DNA from: Janthinobacterium sp. SUN073
Lineage (GTDB): Bacteria; Pseudomonadota; Gammaproteobacteria; Burkholderiales; Burkholderiaceae_D
Length of the DNA stretch: 64,000 nt
Direction of reading: 5' to 3'
NCBI RefSeq assembly: GCF_030397665.1
Contig: NZ_JAPUBT010000005.1
Location: 396,476-460,475, forward strand
The notes below the pieces were generated by a model. That model searched no databases. It worked only from the letters and a program-made list of their open reading frames with translations, and was not told where the DNA came from. Of the stretch, positions 43,212 to 55,400 are shown piece after piece. A program made the position numbers and the translations under genes. The first letter of the stretch is position 1; each line of letters opens with the position of its first letter.

Positions 43212-44927
43212 ATGAAAAACCTGAACATCGGCAGCCGCCTTGGCGTCGGCTTTGCTGTCGTATTGCTGTTGCTTGCCGCCTTGACCATCACCGCCCTGGT
43301 GCGCATGCAAACGGCCAGCGACCTGACCTACCGCCTCATCAATACCAGCATCAAGAACCAGCGCATGGTGGCCGAATGGTCGAAGATCATTGAACTGAAC
43401 AGCGTGCGCGGCGTGGCCTCGTTTGAAATCACCGATCCCGTCGTGCGCGCCAAGATCGAGGAAGACTTGAAAGTCGATGCGGACCGCTCCAGCAAGCTGC
43501 AGGACGACATCATCGCCTCGCTGCTCAACCCGGCCGTGATCGAGCAATTCAAGGTCGTGCGCAAGGTGCGCACCGACTATGTAACGACGCGCGCACGCGC
43601 CTTCAAGATGAAGGCCGACGGCGACGTGGCGGGCGCCAAAGAAGTGTTCGAGAAGGAAGTCGCGCCGATCACCGTGGCCTACCTGGCTGAAGTGAAGCGT
43701 TTTGCCGGCATGCAGATCAAGGCCGCCGACGGCGTCGGTGCCAGCATCATCGAAGCCTACAGCGGCACCCGCATCTTCCTCATCACCATGGGCGTGCTGG
43801 CCGTGCTGATGGGCATCGGTTTCGCCTGGTGGATCACGCGCTCGATCACCGGCCCCATCCGCGATGCCGTGAAAGTGGCGGAAACCGTGGCAGCAGGCGA
43901 CCTGAGCAGCATCATCACGGCGCAAGGCCGCGATGAAACGGGCCAGCTGATGCATGCACTGAAAACCATGAACGACAGCCTGGTCGGCATCGTCGGCCAG
44001 GTACGCAGCGGCACCGACACCATCGCCACGGCGTCGGCAGAAATTGCCGCCGGCAACCAGGACCTGTCGTCGCGCACGGAACAGCAAGCCAGCTCGCTGG
44101 AAGAAACGGCCTCGTCGATGGAAGAATTGACCTCGACCGTGAAACAGAATGCCGACAACGCGCGCCAGGCAAATAAACTGGCCGGCGACGCGGCCGGCAT
44201 CGCCAGCCGCGGCGGCGCCGTGGTGGCCGAAGTGGTCGCCACCATGGGCGAGATCAATGCCTCGTCGAAGAAAATCGTCGACATCATTTCCGTCATCGAC
44301 GGCATCGCCTTCCAGACCAACATCCTGGCCTTGAACGCGGCCGTGGAAGCGGCACGCGCCGGCGAACAGGGTCGCGGCTTTGCCGTGGTGGCAACGGAAG
44401 TGCGCAACCTGGCGCAGCGCTCGGCAGCGGCGGCGAAAGAAATCAAGGGACTGATCGACGACTCCGTGCAAAAGGTCGACGTGGGCACGGACCTGGTCGA
44501 CAAGGCCGGCAAGACGATGGAAGAAATCGTGCAAAGCATCGCCTTCGTCACCTCCATCATGAGCGAGATCAGCAACGCCAGCGAAGAGCAGAGCGCCGGC
44601 ATCGAGCAAGTCAACCAGGCCATTTCCGAAATGGACCAGGTGACGCAGCAAAATGCAGCCCTGGTGGAAGAAGCGTCGGCCGCAGCCGAAGCGATGCAGG
44701 AACAGGCGAGCGAACTGGCGCAGGTGGTCAGCGTGTTCCGCCTGGACGCCAACGCGGCGGCGACCGACCGTTTCAGCATGAAAGCGGCACAGCGCAGCGC
44801 GCCGGCCGCGCCAGCAACTTCGGCCGCACCTGCCCGCAAGGCCTCGGCCCCTGCCCTGCGTCTGCCAGTGACGCGCGCCAGCAGCAAGGCAGCAAGCCCT
44901 GCCGAAGGCGAGTGGGAAGAGTTTTAA
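43212..44927 (+). CDS. Methyl-accepting chemotaxis protein (four-helix-bundle sensor)
   Basis: A 571-residue chemoreceptor. Membrane segments lie near residues 10-30 ([20 protein letters not shown]) and 186-206 ([20 protein letters not shown]), enclosing a 4HB-type periplasmic sensor. HAMP ([24 protein letters not shown]) and the signalling domain follow, with the hairpin tip [20 protein letters not shown]. The C-terminus is Ala/Pro-rich and ends EWEEF, like the CheR/CheB-tethering pentapeptide. The ATG at 43212 has AGGA upstream; the frame runs further 5' but that part is not receptor-like. Ligand unknown; no che genes are near. Confidence 0.93.
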   Translation: MKNLNIGSRLGVGFAVVLLLLAALTITALVRMQTASDLTYRLINTSIKNQRMVAEWSKIIELNSVRGVASFEITDPVVRAKIEEDLKVDADRSSKLQDDIIASLLNPAVIEQFKVVRKVRTDYVTTRARAFKMKADGDVAGAKEVFEKEVAPITVAYLAEVKRFAGMQIKAADGVGASIIEAYSGTRIFLITMGVLAVLMGIGFAWWITRSITGPIRDAVKVAETVAAGDLSSIITAQGRDETGQLMHALKTMNDSLVGIVGQVRSGTDTIATASAEIAAGNQDLSSRTEQQASSLEETASSMEELTSTVKQNADNARQANKLAGDAAGIASRGGAVVAEVVATMGEINASSKKIVDIISVIDGIAFQTNILALNAAVEAARAGEQGRGFAVVATEVRNLAQRSAAAAKEIKGLIDDSVQKVDVGTDLVDKAGKTMEEIVQSIAFVTSIMSEISNASEEQSAGIEQVNQAISEMDQVTQQNAALVEEASAAAEAMQEQASELAQVVSVFRLDANAAATDRFSMKAAQRSAPAAPATSAAPARKASAPALRLPVTRASSKAASPAEGEWEEF

Positions 44928-44950
44928 GTCCACGGCAACAGCAAGAACAG

Positions 44951-46711
44951 CTATTGCCGGCGTATCTCGGCAATAGCCGCCTCCAGCACCTCGTCGCGCC
45001 CGGCCCGTATGCCGGCAAGCGTAGGACTGACCTCGATATCGGGGAGGATGCCCACGCGCTGCGTGGGGCGCCGGTCCGGATAAAACACGCCGATGCCGCT
45101 GATCAGGGTACTCAAGCCACCAGGCAGCGCAAACGGCGAGATATTCCCATCCGCGCCAGCCGTGGTGCTGCCGATCACCTTCGCGCGCGGCGCCACGCGC
45201 AAGGCCATGGCCGTGTACTCGGCCTGGCTCTGGCTCACTTCATCGACCAGCAACATGACCTTGCCCGCATAGCGCAGCGCTTGCGGGTGCAAGGCCACGG
45301 CGGACGTCCAGTGGAAGGCGCCGGGGTTGCCAAGGTCGCCCTTGGTAAAGCGGGCAAACTCCGTAGGCCGGTCGACCAGGTAAGACCCCAGGGCAAAGAC
45401 GACAAACTCGCGCGGGTAGTTGCGTAGGTCGATAATCAGGCCGCGGCTGCCCGCCGCCGCTGCCATATGCGCCGCCACGTCGGCCCGCTTGAGGGTCGAC
45501 AACTTGAGGTAGGCGATATCGTCGCCCAGGCGCTGGAACGTTTCCCCGTCCCTGTCATGCGTATCCTGCCCGGCTTGCCGCCCGGCTGGCACGCGCTGCG
45601 CCGTCAATTCCACGTCCCCCTGCTCGCGGCGTACCTGCAGCCGGGTTGCACCGCAAGCGCCAGTGGTCAGCTTGCCCGCCATGTCGCGCAGCCGCGCCGC
45701 TTCATTCGATGCCGCATAGTAGGGCCGCCAAGCGGCGACCAGTTGCGCCACCGGCACGCCATCGACGCTGGCGATGACATCGCCGACCTGCAATCGCGTC
45801 GCCGCTTCGGCTTCGGCCTCACGGTAGCCCACCACCACGGCGCTATTGCCGATGAAGCGGAGCTTGACTGGCAGCCGGCATTGTCCCACGGGCGGACGCA
45901 CGTGCAGCGAACTCCACAGATTAGTGTGGGAATCGTTCAGGCGCGCGATCACGGCCATCATTTCCAGCTGATAGCTGGCGCGGTCCCTGGCCAGCGCGAT
46001 GCGCGGCAGCGACTGGCGCAGGACCTCATCCCAGTTTTCGCCTGTCGTAGCGCGGTAGGGCGACCAGTATTCGATGATATTCCAGAAGCGAAACAAGGCC
46101 AGCAACTGAAAGCCGGCATCGGGCAGCGCGATATTCTCGTAGGCGATCTCATGCTCAAAGACGGGATTGCCCACTTGCTCCTGCAAGCGCAGATAAAACT
46201 GGCTGGCCGACGCCGGCCGGCGCAGATAAATGTGCCGCAGATCGGCGCGCAGGCCCGCGCCCAGCAAGCTCGCATCGTCCAGCCATTGCAGTGCGGGACG
46301 CAGATGCAGCTCGCCCTGCGCCGGGACGGCACAGGGGTCGCAACCGGCAAGTGCCCCAAGACCGGCGATCCATTCCCGCAGCACGGCATCGCCCGCCGCC
46401 CTGTCGGGCGCGGTTAGCACCCGCGGCATGACACGCAAGAGTTCGTAGTCCCACTGCCGCCCGCCTGCAGTGACCAAGGGGTGATGGTATTTCAGGAACC
46501 CCCATACCTTGCCGAGCACGGCGAGGTTGTCGACCTGCACAGGCGTTACGGCCTCGAGCGCGATGCGCGAACCGGCGTCGAATGCGTAATCGGTGTCAAA
46601 CGCGGTGTGGCCGCCGTCCTGAGAAAAAGCCAGGGGCGCCGCAGCGACGAGCACAATGGCAATGGATGGCAGGCACCAGCGCGCCAGTCTCAGACGGGGT
46701 ATCCATTTCAT
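44951..46711 (-). CDS. S41-family (C-terminal processing type) periplasmic peptidase
   Basis: A 586-residue protein with a signal peptide (LPSIAIVLVAAAPLAFSQ), an N-terminal helical region, a PDZ-like part (LQVGDVIASVDGVPVAQLVA) and the S41 protease core (IAYLKLSTLKRADV, GLIIDLRNYPREFV, VMLLVDEVSQSQAEYTAMAL). The nucleophile is the first or second Ser of the VDEVSQSQAE segment, where tail-specific proteases have S-A-S-A-S-E. It converges on the chemoreceptor gene. The substrate is unknown. The next gene upstream on the same strand starts 23 bases away and may be co-transcribed. Confidence 0.85.
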   Translation of the reverse strand: MKWIPRLRLARWCLPSIAIVLVAAAPLAFSQDGGHTAFDTDYAFDAGSRIALEAVTPVQVDNLAVLGKVWGFLKYHHPLVTAGGRQWDYELLRVMPRVLTAPDRAAGDAVLREWIAGLGALAGCDPCAVPAQGELHLRPALQWLDDASLLGAGLRADLRHIYLRRPASASQFYLRLQEQVGNPVFEHEIAYENIALPDAGFQLLALFRFWNIIEYWSPYRATTGENWDEVLRQSLPRIALARDRASYQLEMMAVIARLNDSHTNLWSSLHVRPPVGQCRLPVKLRFIGNSAVVVGYREAEAEAATRLQVGDVIASVDGVPVAQLVAAWRPYYAASNEAARLRDMAGKLTTGACGATRLQVRREQGDVELTAQRVPAGRQAGQDTHDRDGETFQRLGDDIAYLKLSTLKRADVAAHMAAAAGSRGLIIDLRNYPREFVVFALGSYLVDRPTEFARFTKGDLGNPGAFHWTSAVALHPQALRYAGKVMLLVDEVSQSQAEYTAMALRVAPRAKVIGSTTAGADGNISPFALPGGLSTLISGIGVFYPDRRPTQRVGILPDIEVSPTLAGIRAGRDEVLEAAIAEIRRQ

Positions 46712-46734
46712 CCGGCATCCTTATCGACAGCAAT

Positions 46735-47208
46735 TCAACTCAGGCGGGCTTGCGCATCCGCGACCAGGGTTGCCAGCTCGCGCGGCGCCGCCTGCGCCAG
46801 GAAATCGAGCGCCAATTGTTCCGGATCGATGGCGGCATCCGGCGGCAAGCCATGCTCGAAGCCACCCACCATGATGCGGCAGAAATGTGGCGATTCGGCC
46901 CGCGTTTCCACATACCAGCAGCCCGCATGGCCCTGCACGAAGTATTCGCCGATAAAGTAGCCGAGCATGGTCTTCACCCACTGCCAGCTCTCATCGCGGA
47001 TAACGATGGTACGCATGGCCGCATCGATGTACGGCAGGTATTCGGCCGCGTTGGTCAACACTTCGTGCGCCGGCTGGATGCCCAGGCGCTCGACAAAGTT
47101 CACCAGCGAGGCACCCAGCGCGTCATAGTAGGCATCAAAAGCCGTTTGGCTTTGTTGCAATAATTGTTCTTGTTCCTTCGACTGCATCCCAACCCCATCA
47201 CTCAACAT
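46735..47208 (-). CDS. Conserved-looking small cytoplasmic protein, function unknown
   Basis: A 157-residue acidic protein with no signal peptide or membrane segment. It looks well folded (Trp-rich centre WQWVKTMLGYFIGEYFVQGH, then CWYVETRAESPHFCRIMVGGF) and has normal codon use for the region, so it is probably a real gene. I do not recognise the family; the compact alpha/beta character and acidic helical ends recall small immunity or adaptor proteins, but that is only an impression. An alternative start is the ATG at 47187. It lies 23 bases before the S41 peptidase gene on the same strand. Confidence 0.6.
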   Translation of the reverse strand: MLSDGVGMQSKEQEQLLQQSQTAFDAYYDALGASLVNFVERLGIQPAHEVLTNAAEYLPYIDAAMRTIVIRDESWQWVKTMLGYFIGEYFVQGHAGCWYVETRAESPHFCRIMVGGFEHGLPPDAAIDPEQLALDFLAQAAPRELATLVADAQARLS

Positions 47209-47350
47209 AGACTCGCCCGTTCCTGAAGTTCATATTATATATGCCACTCCCTGAAGGCAGGTCCGCGATCCGATGCCAGGCCTGACGGCGCAATCGGCCG
47301 CCGTGCTGTTTTACCGGGGCCTGCAGGCATTCACCGTCCATGAAGAGCGA

Positions 47351-48736
47351 CTATCCGGCGTCGCGCGGCGTCGGTTTTTTTGTTTCGATCGGAATAAACA
47401 AGCGTGTCGCACCGCGTTGTATCAACAGCGCCACCGCACCGTCTCCCTCGCCCACTTCTGCAGCGAGCTCCTCGATCGTTCCCACGGTTCTACCGTTCAC
47501 GGCAAGTATCACATCCGCAGCTTTTACGCCGGCGCGCAAGGCTGCGGCGTTCAGCCGTTGCACCAGCAAGCCACCGTCTATGCGCAACACCACTTGCTCC
47601 TGCGGCAGCAACGGCCGGACGACCAGTCCCAACGGCGCCTGCATGTCAGGCCTGGCCGGCGGCGGGCGCGATGCGTCTGCGCGATCGGGCACCACGACGA
47701 GCGTCAGCGCCGTGCGATCACGCCATACCGTCAACGCCACCTCTTCTCCCGGCACGGCATCGGCAATGAAGATCAATGCGTCGGCCGACTGGATCACGTC
47801 ATGCTGATTGACGCGCAAGATGACGTCGCCTGATTTCACGCCCGAGCGATCCGCCGCAGCGCCCCGCTCCACAAAACCGACCAGCGCGCCAGCCGGACGC
47901 GACAAGTGAAACGACTCCGCCAGGGCCTGATTCACTTCCTGAACCGTCATGCCCAGACGGCCGCGCGTTACGCTGCCCCTGGCTTGCAACTGCTCCTTGA
48001 TCCGCATTGCCGCGTCGATCGGAATCGCAAACGACAGTCCCTGATAGCCGCCACTATTGCTGTAAATACGCGAATTGATGCCGATGACTTCGCCGCGCCG
48101 GTTGAACAACGGTCCGCCTGAATTGCCGGGATTGACCGGCACGTCCGTTTGCAGGAATGGCGTGTAATCGGCGCCAGGCAGAATCCGGCGTGTGGCACTG
48201 ATGATGCCGGCCGTGGCGGAATTGCTGAAACCAAAAGGAGAACCGATCGCCAGGACCCAATCACCGACATCCACGATATTCGGATCGCCGATACGTACCG
48301 TCGGCAAGCCGCGCGCGTCGATCTTCAGCAAGGCCACGTCGGCGACGCGATCCGTCCCTATCAGGCGCGCCTTGAATTCACGCCGGTCGGTCAACTTGAC
48401 GCTGATCTGGCTACCGCGTGCCACCACATGGGCATTGGTCAGGATATAGCCATCCTCGCTGACGATGAAGCCGGAGCCCAGACTGTCTTCCTGCACGCCA
48501 TGTTGCACCGGGGTCGCACTGTCCGCCCGTTGCGCCGCCAGGTCGCGGACCACGCCGACATTGACGACTGCCGGCCCATATTTTTTGGCCAGCGCGGAAA
48601 AATCGGGGGCATTCCACAACCAGGAACTTTGCATGGAACCGCAAGCACCGAGCATCATGGAAAGTAGCAAAGCCAGGGCCATCGCCAGCAGCTTGCTGTA
48701 TCGAAACTTCATGCCATCCGGCGTGACGTGCGGCAT
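47351..48736 (-). CDS. HtrA/DegP-type serine protease lipoprotein with two PDZ domains
   Basis: A 461-residue S1C protease. The signal sequence ends in a lipobox (SMMLGACGS), so it is predicted to be membrane-anchored, unlike DegP. The triad is His in LTNAHVVARGS, Asp in DVALLKIDARG and Ser in GNSGGPLFNRRGE. Two PDZ domains follow (GRLGMTVQEVNQALAES and PLGLVVRPLLPQEQVVLR). GGAGG 8 bases upstream fixes the ATG at 48736. It is 51 bases downstream of the TonB-like gene and in the haemagglutinin gene series; it could process the exoprotein or its signalling components, which is inference. Confidence 0.9.
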   Translation of the reverse strand: MPHVTPDGMKFRYSKLLAMALALLLSMMLGACGSMQSSWLWNAPDFSALAKKYGPAVVNVGVVRDLAAQRADSATPVQHGVQEDSLGSGFIVSEDGYILTNAHVVARGSQISVKLTDRREFKARLIGTDRVADVALLKIDARGLPTVRIGDPNIVDVGDWVLAIGSPFGFSNSATAGIISATRRILPGADYTPFLQTDVPVNPGNSGGPLFNRRGEVIGINSRIYSNSGGYQGLSFAIPIDAAMRIKEQLQARGSVTRGRLGMTVQEVNQALAESFHLSRPAGALVGFVERGAAADRSGVKSGDVILRVNQHDVIQSADALIFIADAVPGEEVALTVWRDRTALTLVVVPDRADASRPPPARPDMQAPLGLVVRPLLPQEQVVLRIDGGLLVQRLNAAALRAGVKAADVILAVNGRTVGTIEELAAEVGEGDGAVALLIQRGATRLFIPIETKKPTPRDAG

Positions 48737-48787
48737 TGCCGTTACCTCCAGGTTTTTCCCGCGCCGGGCGCAAGCAAGCACCATGAT

Positions 48788-49264
48788 TTAATGGGCTTCA
48801 CTGCGATGCAAGGTCAATTCCAGCATCATCGGTTGGCGCATGTCTGGCGGCGGCGCTGCAGGCAAGGCCCGGGCAGTCATCAGCGCACGCAAGTCCGCAT
48901 CGGCCTGCGCCTGGCCCAGCGATGCGAACTCGACACGCTGAACCTGGCCCGATGGCGCCACCCACACCCGCACGATCACTGGCGGCGGCACGACCTGCCC
49001 GCCTTGCATCCATGCCTGCAAGCGCGCCGCGGCATCGCTGGCAGGGTCACTGAGCCACGCTTCAAATTGCGTTCCCGCCATCTGCGCATAGCCGATCCAT
49101 TGCTGTGGAACAGGCTGCGCCGACGCGGCGGGTAGTTGTGCTGCCACTACCGTCATGCCCACACCAAGGGTGGCCAGCATTGTCAACAGGCGCTCGATGC
49201 CGCGTTGAACGATGCCGGGCGGAACGGCGGATACGGTTTTTTTCTGCTCATCTGAATGCTGCAT
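48788..49264 (-). CDS. TonB C-terminal-like periplasmic protein
   Basis: A 158-residue protein with one N-terminal hydrophobic segment (LLTMLATLGVGMTVVAAQLPA) and a C-terminal domain resembling TonB_C (PPPVIVRVWVAPSGQVQRVEFASLGQAQADADLRAL). It lacks the long Pro-rich linker of true TonB, so it may not span the periplasm. The start at 49264 has AGGAAGAG upstream. It lies between the giant haemagglutinin gene and the HtrA-type protease gene on the same strand. I infer a link to the surface signalling system, whose first gene also encodes a TonB-like domain. Confidence 0.65.
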   Translation of the reverse strand: MQHSDEQKKTVSAVPPGIVQRGIERLLTMLATLGVGMTVVAAQLPAASAQPVPQQWIGYAQMAGTQFEAWLSDPASDAAARLQAWMQGGQVVPPPVIVRVWVAPSGQVQRVEFASLGQAQADADLRALMTARALPAAPPPDMRQPMMLELTLHRSEAH

Positions 49265-49438
49265 GCTCTTCCTGGTCAAAATAATGCGTCGGTTTACCCT
49301 GGCAACGTCCGCCACGGACGATGCCACGCTCACGCCCCGCCAGACCGGCAGCATCGCCATGTTTTCCAGCGGGACTATGATACAGACGGGATTTGTCGCC
49401 CGCGTATGCCGTTTGTCACGAAAATGTCATGCGCCCGC

Positions 49439-52400
49439 CTATTTCCTGATCTGACGCTGCTCGGCCGGCGTCAACCGCGCCAGCTGCGCAGGAGTCAGAT
49501 CGCCCTGTCCCAGGACCTGAAATGCGCTATTCGCATCGTAGCGGGCGCCGCCCTGCAGCGAGCCATGCGATGGCGCCGCGTCGACATTGCCATGCGCCGG
49601 CAATAGCTCATTCCCAAAGCCCAGTACGCGCACCGAAAAGATCGACGGCAGGTTTCTGCGGGCATCGTTGCGCTCGCGCTGCAGCACGTCCTGTGCCGCC
49701 GCCGCGGCCTGCGATGCCGCCGCGCTGGCATTGCTCAAGGCGCCGACGTTCACCGAGGCCACCGCTGGCAAGCCTTTGGCTTCCCCCTTGACCTTGATGT
49801 TGTCCGCATTGAGCACCTGCAAGGCCATGATGTTGAGGTTGCCGGCAACACGGATACCGGCATCACCGGCATTGATGACGCCTTCCGGTGCGATCAGGTC
49901 GACGTCGCCATCGCCAACGGTACCGATACCGCTGCCACTCATGTCCGATTTTTCGCGAACAATGGTGTGACCATCGACATCGGTGACAACCTCCGGCGCC
50001 GAGGGTACCCGCACCGTCTTCGAGCCGCGGCCGGCATCGATGCCGCCCCGGCTGGACCAAATGATCTGGTCGCTGCCACGCAGCGTGGCTTCCGGGACGA
50101 AAGACAGAATACGCGACTGGTTGACGACGACATCGTCCTTGGCAAACACATTGATGTGGCCGGAGCCCAGCGTCACCAGGCCGTAGCCGGCCGGCACGGC
50201 GGCTCCCAGCGATGCGACTTGCACACCGCCGCCTGGCGTGAGGACGTTGATGTCGCCACCGGACATGGTGCGTAGCATCATGTTATTGGCTGAAACATTG
50301 CCTTTCCATCCATCGCCCGGGAACAAGGTGGCGATGGCCTGGTAGCCGCGGTTGTAGCCGCCGTTGCGCGGCACGCCATCGACGCCGGGCTCACCTTGAT
50401 CGCGGCCAGCTTCGCGCAACTCCAGCAGGAAAACCTGGCGCAGGAATTGCTGTTGCGCCAACTGGGGCAAGGACTGGAAGCGCGTCCAGGCCTCGACTGG
50501 GGCCAGGTCTTGCCCTGTCATGTCCTTCATGTAGGAATCCAGACCACGGCGGGTGACTTTCTGCTGCCCGCCTGCCCGTGTTTCGATGGTGTCGGCAAGG
50601 TAGATCGGCAGCACGCCGCCATCGGCCGTTGCGGCTTTGAGATACTCCGGCATGGCGGCGACCCTGGATGGATCGAGGTAGGCGCTGGCAAAGGCGTCGT
50701 AGCCGGTAGCGCTGTGCATGCCCGCCATCAGCGTGATCGACGCGCCCTGGGATGGCAGGCCATTGATCTGCGTTTCCGCCATCGGCCGATTGTCCGCATC
50801 GGTGTAGCGCTGGTTCGCCAGGGTTTGAATTTTCAAGTTATCCGCATAGATGTCGCGCCCGGCGGACAAGCTCAGGGCGCCGGGACCCTGCACTGCGATG
50901 CTGCCGGTATCGCTGGCCTGATTGATGATCGCGGCACGGACATTCGTCATCGCGAGGATATCGTTGCCGGCTTCCAGCAACGTCACATCGCTCGGCCGTA
51001 TATTGCGCGCATTGAGCCGTACCCCACGGATATCCAGGCCCGCGCGTATCCAGGTCTGTTCATTCGCCGTCAAGTCCAGTCCCAGGATGGAACCCGTTCC
51101 CGCATAAATACGGCTAGGCACAAAATCGCGCGCCAGAGGCAAGACATCAGGATTGCTCATGGCACGCATGTAGGGATCGCTGAAATACGATGCGCCCGGC
51201 CTGTCGATCTGATTCGCCAGCAAGGCATCCATGGCAATCTGAGCCTGGCTGCCTGGCATGAAAGGGGAAGGCATCATGCCAGGTGTCGCATATGGCATGA
51301 CCACTTGTGCCTCGACATCGCCATAGATACGCAATTCTCTCAGTTCGTCGCGATTTTGCGTCGCAAAACGTATGTCGTCTTGCGCGATCAATTGCACATC
51401 ATTCGTGCTGCTGGCCATGCCCCTCAGCGGCCCTTGTATTTCCAGACTGCCATTGAGCGCAAAAGCTGCCAGGCGGGCGGGGAAACGATTGCCCCCATGA
51501 CCAATCAAATTATTCTGAGCGGTATAGGCAGGCTTCAAGGACAGGTCGTGAAACACAAAATCGGCCTGATTGACGAAGGTGATGTCCCCCCCGGTGGAAA
51601 CCAGCTTGAGCGCCGTGCGATCGGTATAGCCGCTCATGTAGGCGGCGTATTCCATCCTCGGTAGCGTCCCCGTACCGTCGTCGCCATAACGGACAAGCAG
51701 CGGATCGATCACGGTTTGCAGGCGCAGATCGCCGGCGGTGCGTACAGTCAGCGTGGCGTCGCCGAGCGCCAGTATGGGAGCGACGGAAAATGTAAAGTCG
51801 CGGCGATCAGGCTCACCATCATTCCAGACGACGGAAACGCTATTGCCAACAGCGGTTTCACCGGCCTTGATATCGCCCGTGCCCCGCGCAATGTAATATT
51901 GACCGCCACGGATAACGCCGCCAGCTTCGACGTTCATGCTGCCGCCATTGCGCGTTTCCATCGTCATCGCTTCGCTGGCGGCAAGACCGCCGCGCATGCG
52001 CATCGTCGTCGGCAGCACCACCACCAGATTGTTCAGGTCGCCACCGGCATTGACGCTGACATTGCCGCCCCCGAGGGCACCCACGCCTTGCTGGAAGGCA
52101 GCATAATTGACCCACCAGCTCGATTGTTCAGCCGGCAACATCAACAGCCCATAGCTGCCATCTGGCCGCATGCCATAGACATTACTCTCGTACTCGCTGA
52201 AGTAACGCTGTTTGTTCAAGGTCCCCTGCCGGTTCAGCCACTCCGTGAAGCGCTGCCCGGCAGGCTGCGCCGTAATACTGCCCTGCGCGCCGATATCGAG
52301 ATTGCCGCCTTCGATACCGTAGGCTGCACCCGCATTCGCCGTCGTGAAGTCGCCCCACGTCGTCATGTCCTTGCGACCTGCCGTATAGATCACGGATTCC

Positions 52401-55400
52401 TTGTGCGCCAGCGTCACATCCCTGCCTGCCCGCACTTCCAGGTCACCGCTACCGGTGCGTATCAGTTTCCCCGCGCCATTGTCGATCGCGGCATCCGGAT
52501 TGCTGTCGGCAGTACCGATGATGATGCTGCCGCTCCCAACGCCTTGTGCTGCCAGCGGTTTGACTGCCAGGGTATTGGCGGAGTCCAGGTCGGCACCTGC
52601 GACGAGGCGCAGATTCCACGAAGCACCTTCCTGCAATGTGCCGCTACGGTCGGCATGGTCGAATCCATCACTCAAATGACCTTGGACGCTCAGGTTGCCG
52701 CCTGCCCGCAAGGTCAGCGAGCCCTGGCGCGCGGTCGCAAAGTCGTCATGCAAATTCCAGTCGCCGTTCATGCTCAGGTCGCCCGCACTTTCGATGACAA
52801 TGCCGGAGGCGATGGCAACATGGCTGCCGAGCCGGCTTGCGATGGCAGGCGCGGCAGCGTTGAAGCGGGCAGCATCGGCGACTGCGGCCGCCTTGACGGA
52901 ATCGACCGTGCTGCCGTCGTAGTCGGCCACGTTGTAGGTGGCGACGCCTTCGAGGACCGCGGAACGGGCGCCGACGATGCTGGTGTTCAGTGACGTGGCG
53001 TTGAGATCATTGTGGGCGGCATTCTGTTGCGCACGCAACCTGACTTTGCCGCCTTCGTTACCGGCAACATCGATGCTGCCGCCTTGCAAGTTCAGCTGGC
53101 CGCCCGTCGCTTCGACGGTGACGCGGCCACTGCCGAATTCACCGGTGGCGCCTGCCAGCAATTGCGCGCCGTGGTGCAGCGTCACGCCGTCACCGCCGGT
53201 GATGCGAATCGCGCCGCCATATGCCGCCCGGGCGTCAATGGTGCCGCTGACGCTGATACTGCCTTGATCGGCGCTGAGGCCGAAGTTTTCCACCGTGGTC
53301 GTGCCATCGAGCCGGATGTCGCCCTGGCGGATGCGGAACTGGCGTGAACGATTCATGCCTGCCTCATTGAGGCGTTGGCTGAAACCGGCGAAATCGCTCA
53401 ATTCAGCAATATCGAGCGAGAAAGAACCCGCTTTGCCAGCATTGCCGCCGCTACCGCCTGCCTGGGCGCGTATGCTGCCATCGAGCACAACGGTGCCGCC
53501 ATTGGCCGCGGCGATATGCAGGGCGCCCGCATTGCCGCCAAGCTTGTGCGCCGCCAGATTCAGATTGCTGCCGCGCTTGAGCCGTACATCGCCGCCCACC
53601 GCCGACAGCTTGATGTTGCCGGCATCGGCATATTCGGCCACGTCGAAGAATTGCTTGGCATAGCCGCCGACATCGACTTGTGCGGCATCGGCAAGAATCA
53701 GATCACCGTTGGTGGCCGTCATGTCGATACTGCCGCCAAGCGCAACGGCGCGACCGCCGAACAGGACGCTGGCGCCGGACAGGCTCAGGCGCGAGCCCAG
53801 GCTGTCCTGCAGATGCTGTTGTGCCGGATTGCCCCCGGCCGTTGCCAGCACCTGCAATGCGCCGCCCGTGCTGATGCTTTGCGCCGCACCGTCGCGGCCG
53901 GTCAGCAGAGGCGTGTTCAAGGTCAGGGCGATGGCGCCGGTATCGATGCCGCCCTTCGCCGCACCGACGATCTGCTCGCGGCCACCCAGGGTAATGGCAT
54001 TGAATCCGGCAAAGCTCTTCTGGCCTGCGCCAAGGATCAGGGTGCCGGCGTCGAGTTTCAGTGTGCCGCCGCCATTGCCGGTCGCGACCAGATTGGCGCC
54101 ACTGTTCTCCAGCGCGATGGCGTCGCCCTTGACGGTGATGTCGCCGCCGTGACCGGCAAACGCCGCGCCATCGAATGTCAGCGTAGCGAGGCCTGCCGCG
54201 CCGAGGTCGAGCGATTGATGGAAATCAAAGCTGGAGTAGCTGCGAAAGGTCAGGTGCCTGGAATTGCTCAGTTGTGCCAGGGCTGCGGTGTCGAGCACCA
54301 GGCCGCTGCCGCCGCCAAAACCGATGCGGCCGGCCGCGACCGACAGATGGGTGCCGGCGATGCGGGCGGAGGCGGCAAGATCGGTTTCACGCGTGGCGTC
54401 AAGCAGCAAGGCGCCGCCGCCATTGAGTACCGCACCGGCACCGACAGTGAGCAGACCGCCCCGCGTGGTATCGACGTTCTGGCGCATCACTTTGATCGCC
54501 TCGCCATTGGCGACGCGGACCAGTGCGCCCCAGTCCTTGGCCGGCGCGGTCAGCACGTCATCCTTGGCATCCTTCGCATCGACCACCCCATCGTAGTTGT
54601 CGTCGAGATTGCCGTCCGGGTCCGTATACACCGCGGCTTGCATGGGCTTGACGATGAGATTGCCACTGCTGCTGGCGCCGCCTTTGGCACTGACGACACT
54701 GCCAGCATCAATGGCGACCTGCTCGCTGGCGGCCAGGATGATTTCCGGGCCATGCAGTTCCGAACCGGCGCCATTGCGCACGACGATATTGCTGGCGGTG
54801 ACATTGACCTGCGTGCCCAGCAGATCACCTGTGCGCGTGCCGCCTATGAGCAAGCTGCCGGCGCCGAAATTCGACAGGCCTGCTGCGTCGATGACGAGGT
54901 AGCCTTCCGCCTGCAGCGTGCCGGCATCCTGCCCGGCCCCCACGATGGCGATCTTCTTGCCGGCGATATCGACCAGGCCGCCCCGTCCGCCCTTGTCCGC
55001 CTGCGACAGCAAGCTGCCATTGAGCGTCAGGCGATTGCTGGCATCAAAGACCACGCCGCCGCCGTCGCGCGCCAGACGCGGCGTGACGATGTCCTGGCCA
55101 GTCAGGCGGTATTGCGTGAGCTTGAACGCGTCCGAGGCAAAGAAATTATTGGCAAAGGCCTCGTTGTATTCGGTGTATTTGCGCAGCGTGCTGCCGGACA
55201 TGACGCGCCATGCCGATGCTTGCGTGTCCTCGCTGCCGCCATACACATTGCCGCTCTTGCCTTGCATGATGAGGTGCCCCTCCGGCGTGGCAAAGCCCGG
55301 CGCGACCGGGCCGGCCCATGCATGGCCTGTCGACTGCACCGCAAAAGCGCCCGGCAGCAAGGCGTAACGCGCCGGCAGCAAGGCGTACCAGCCGGCTGCC

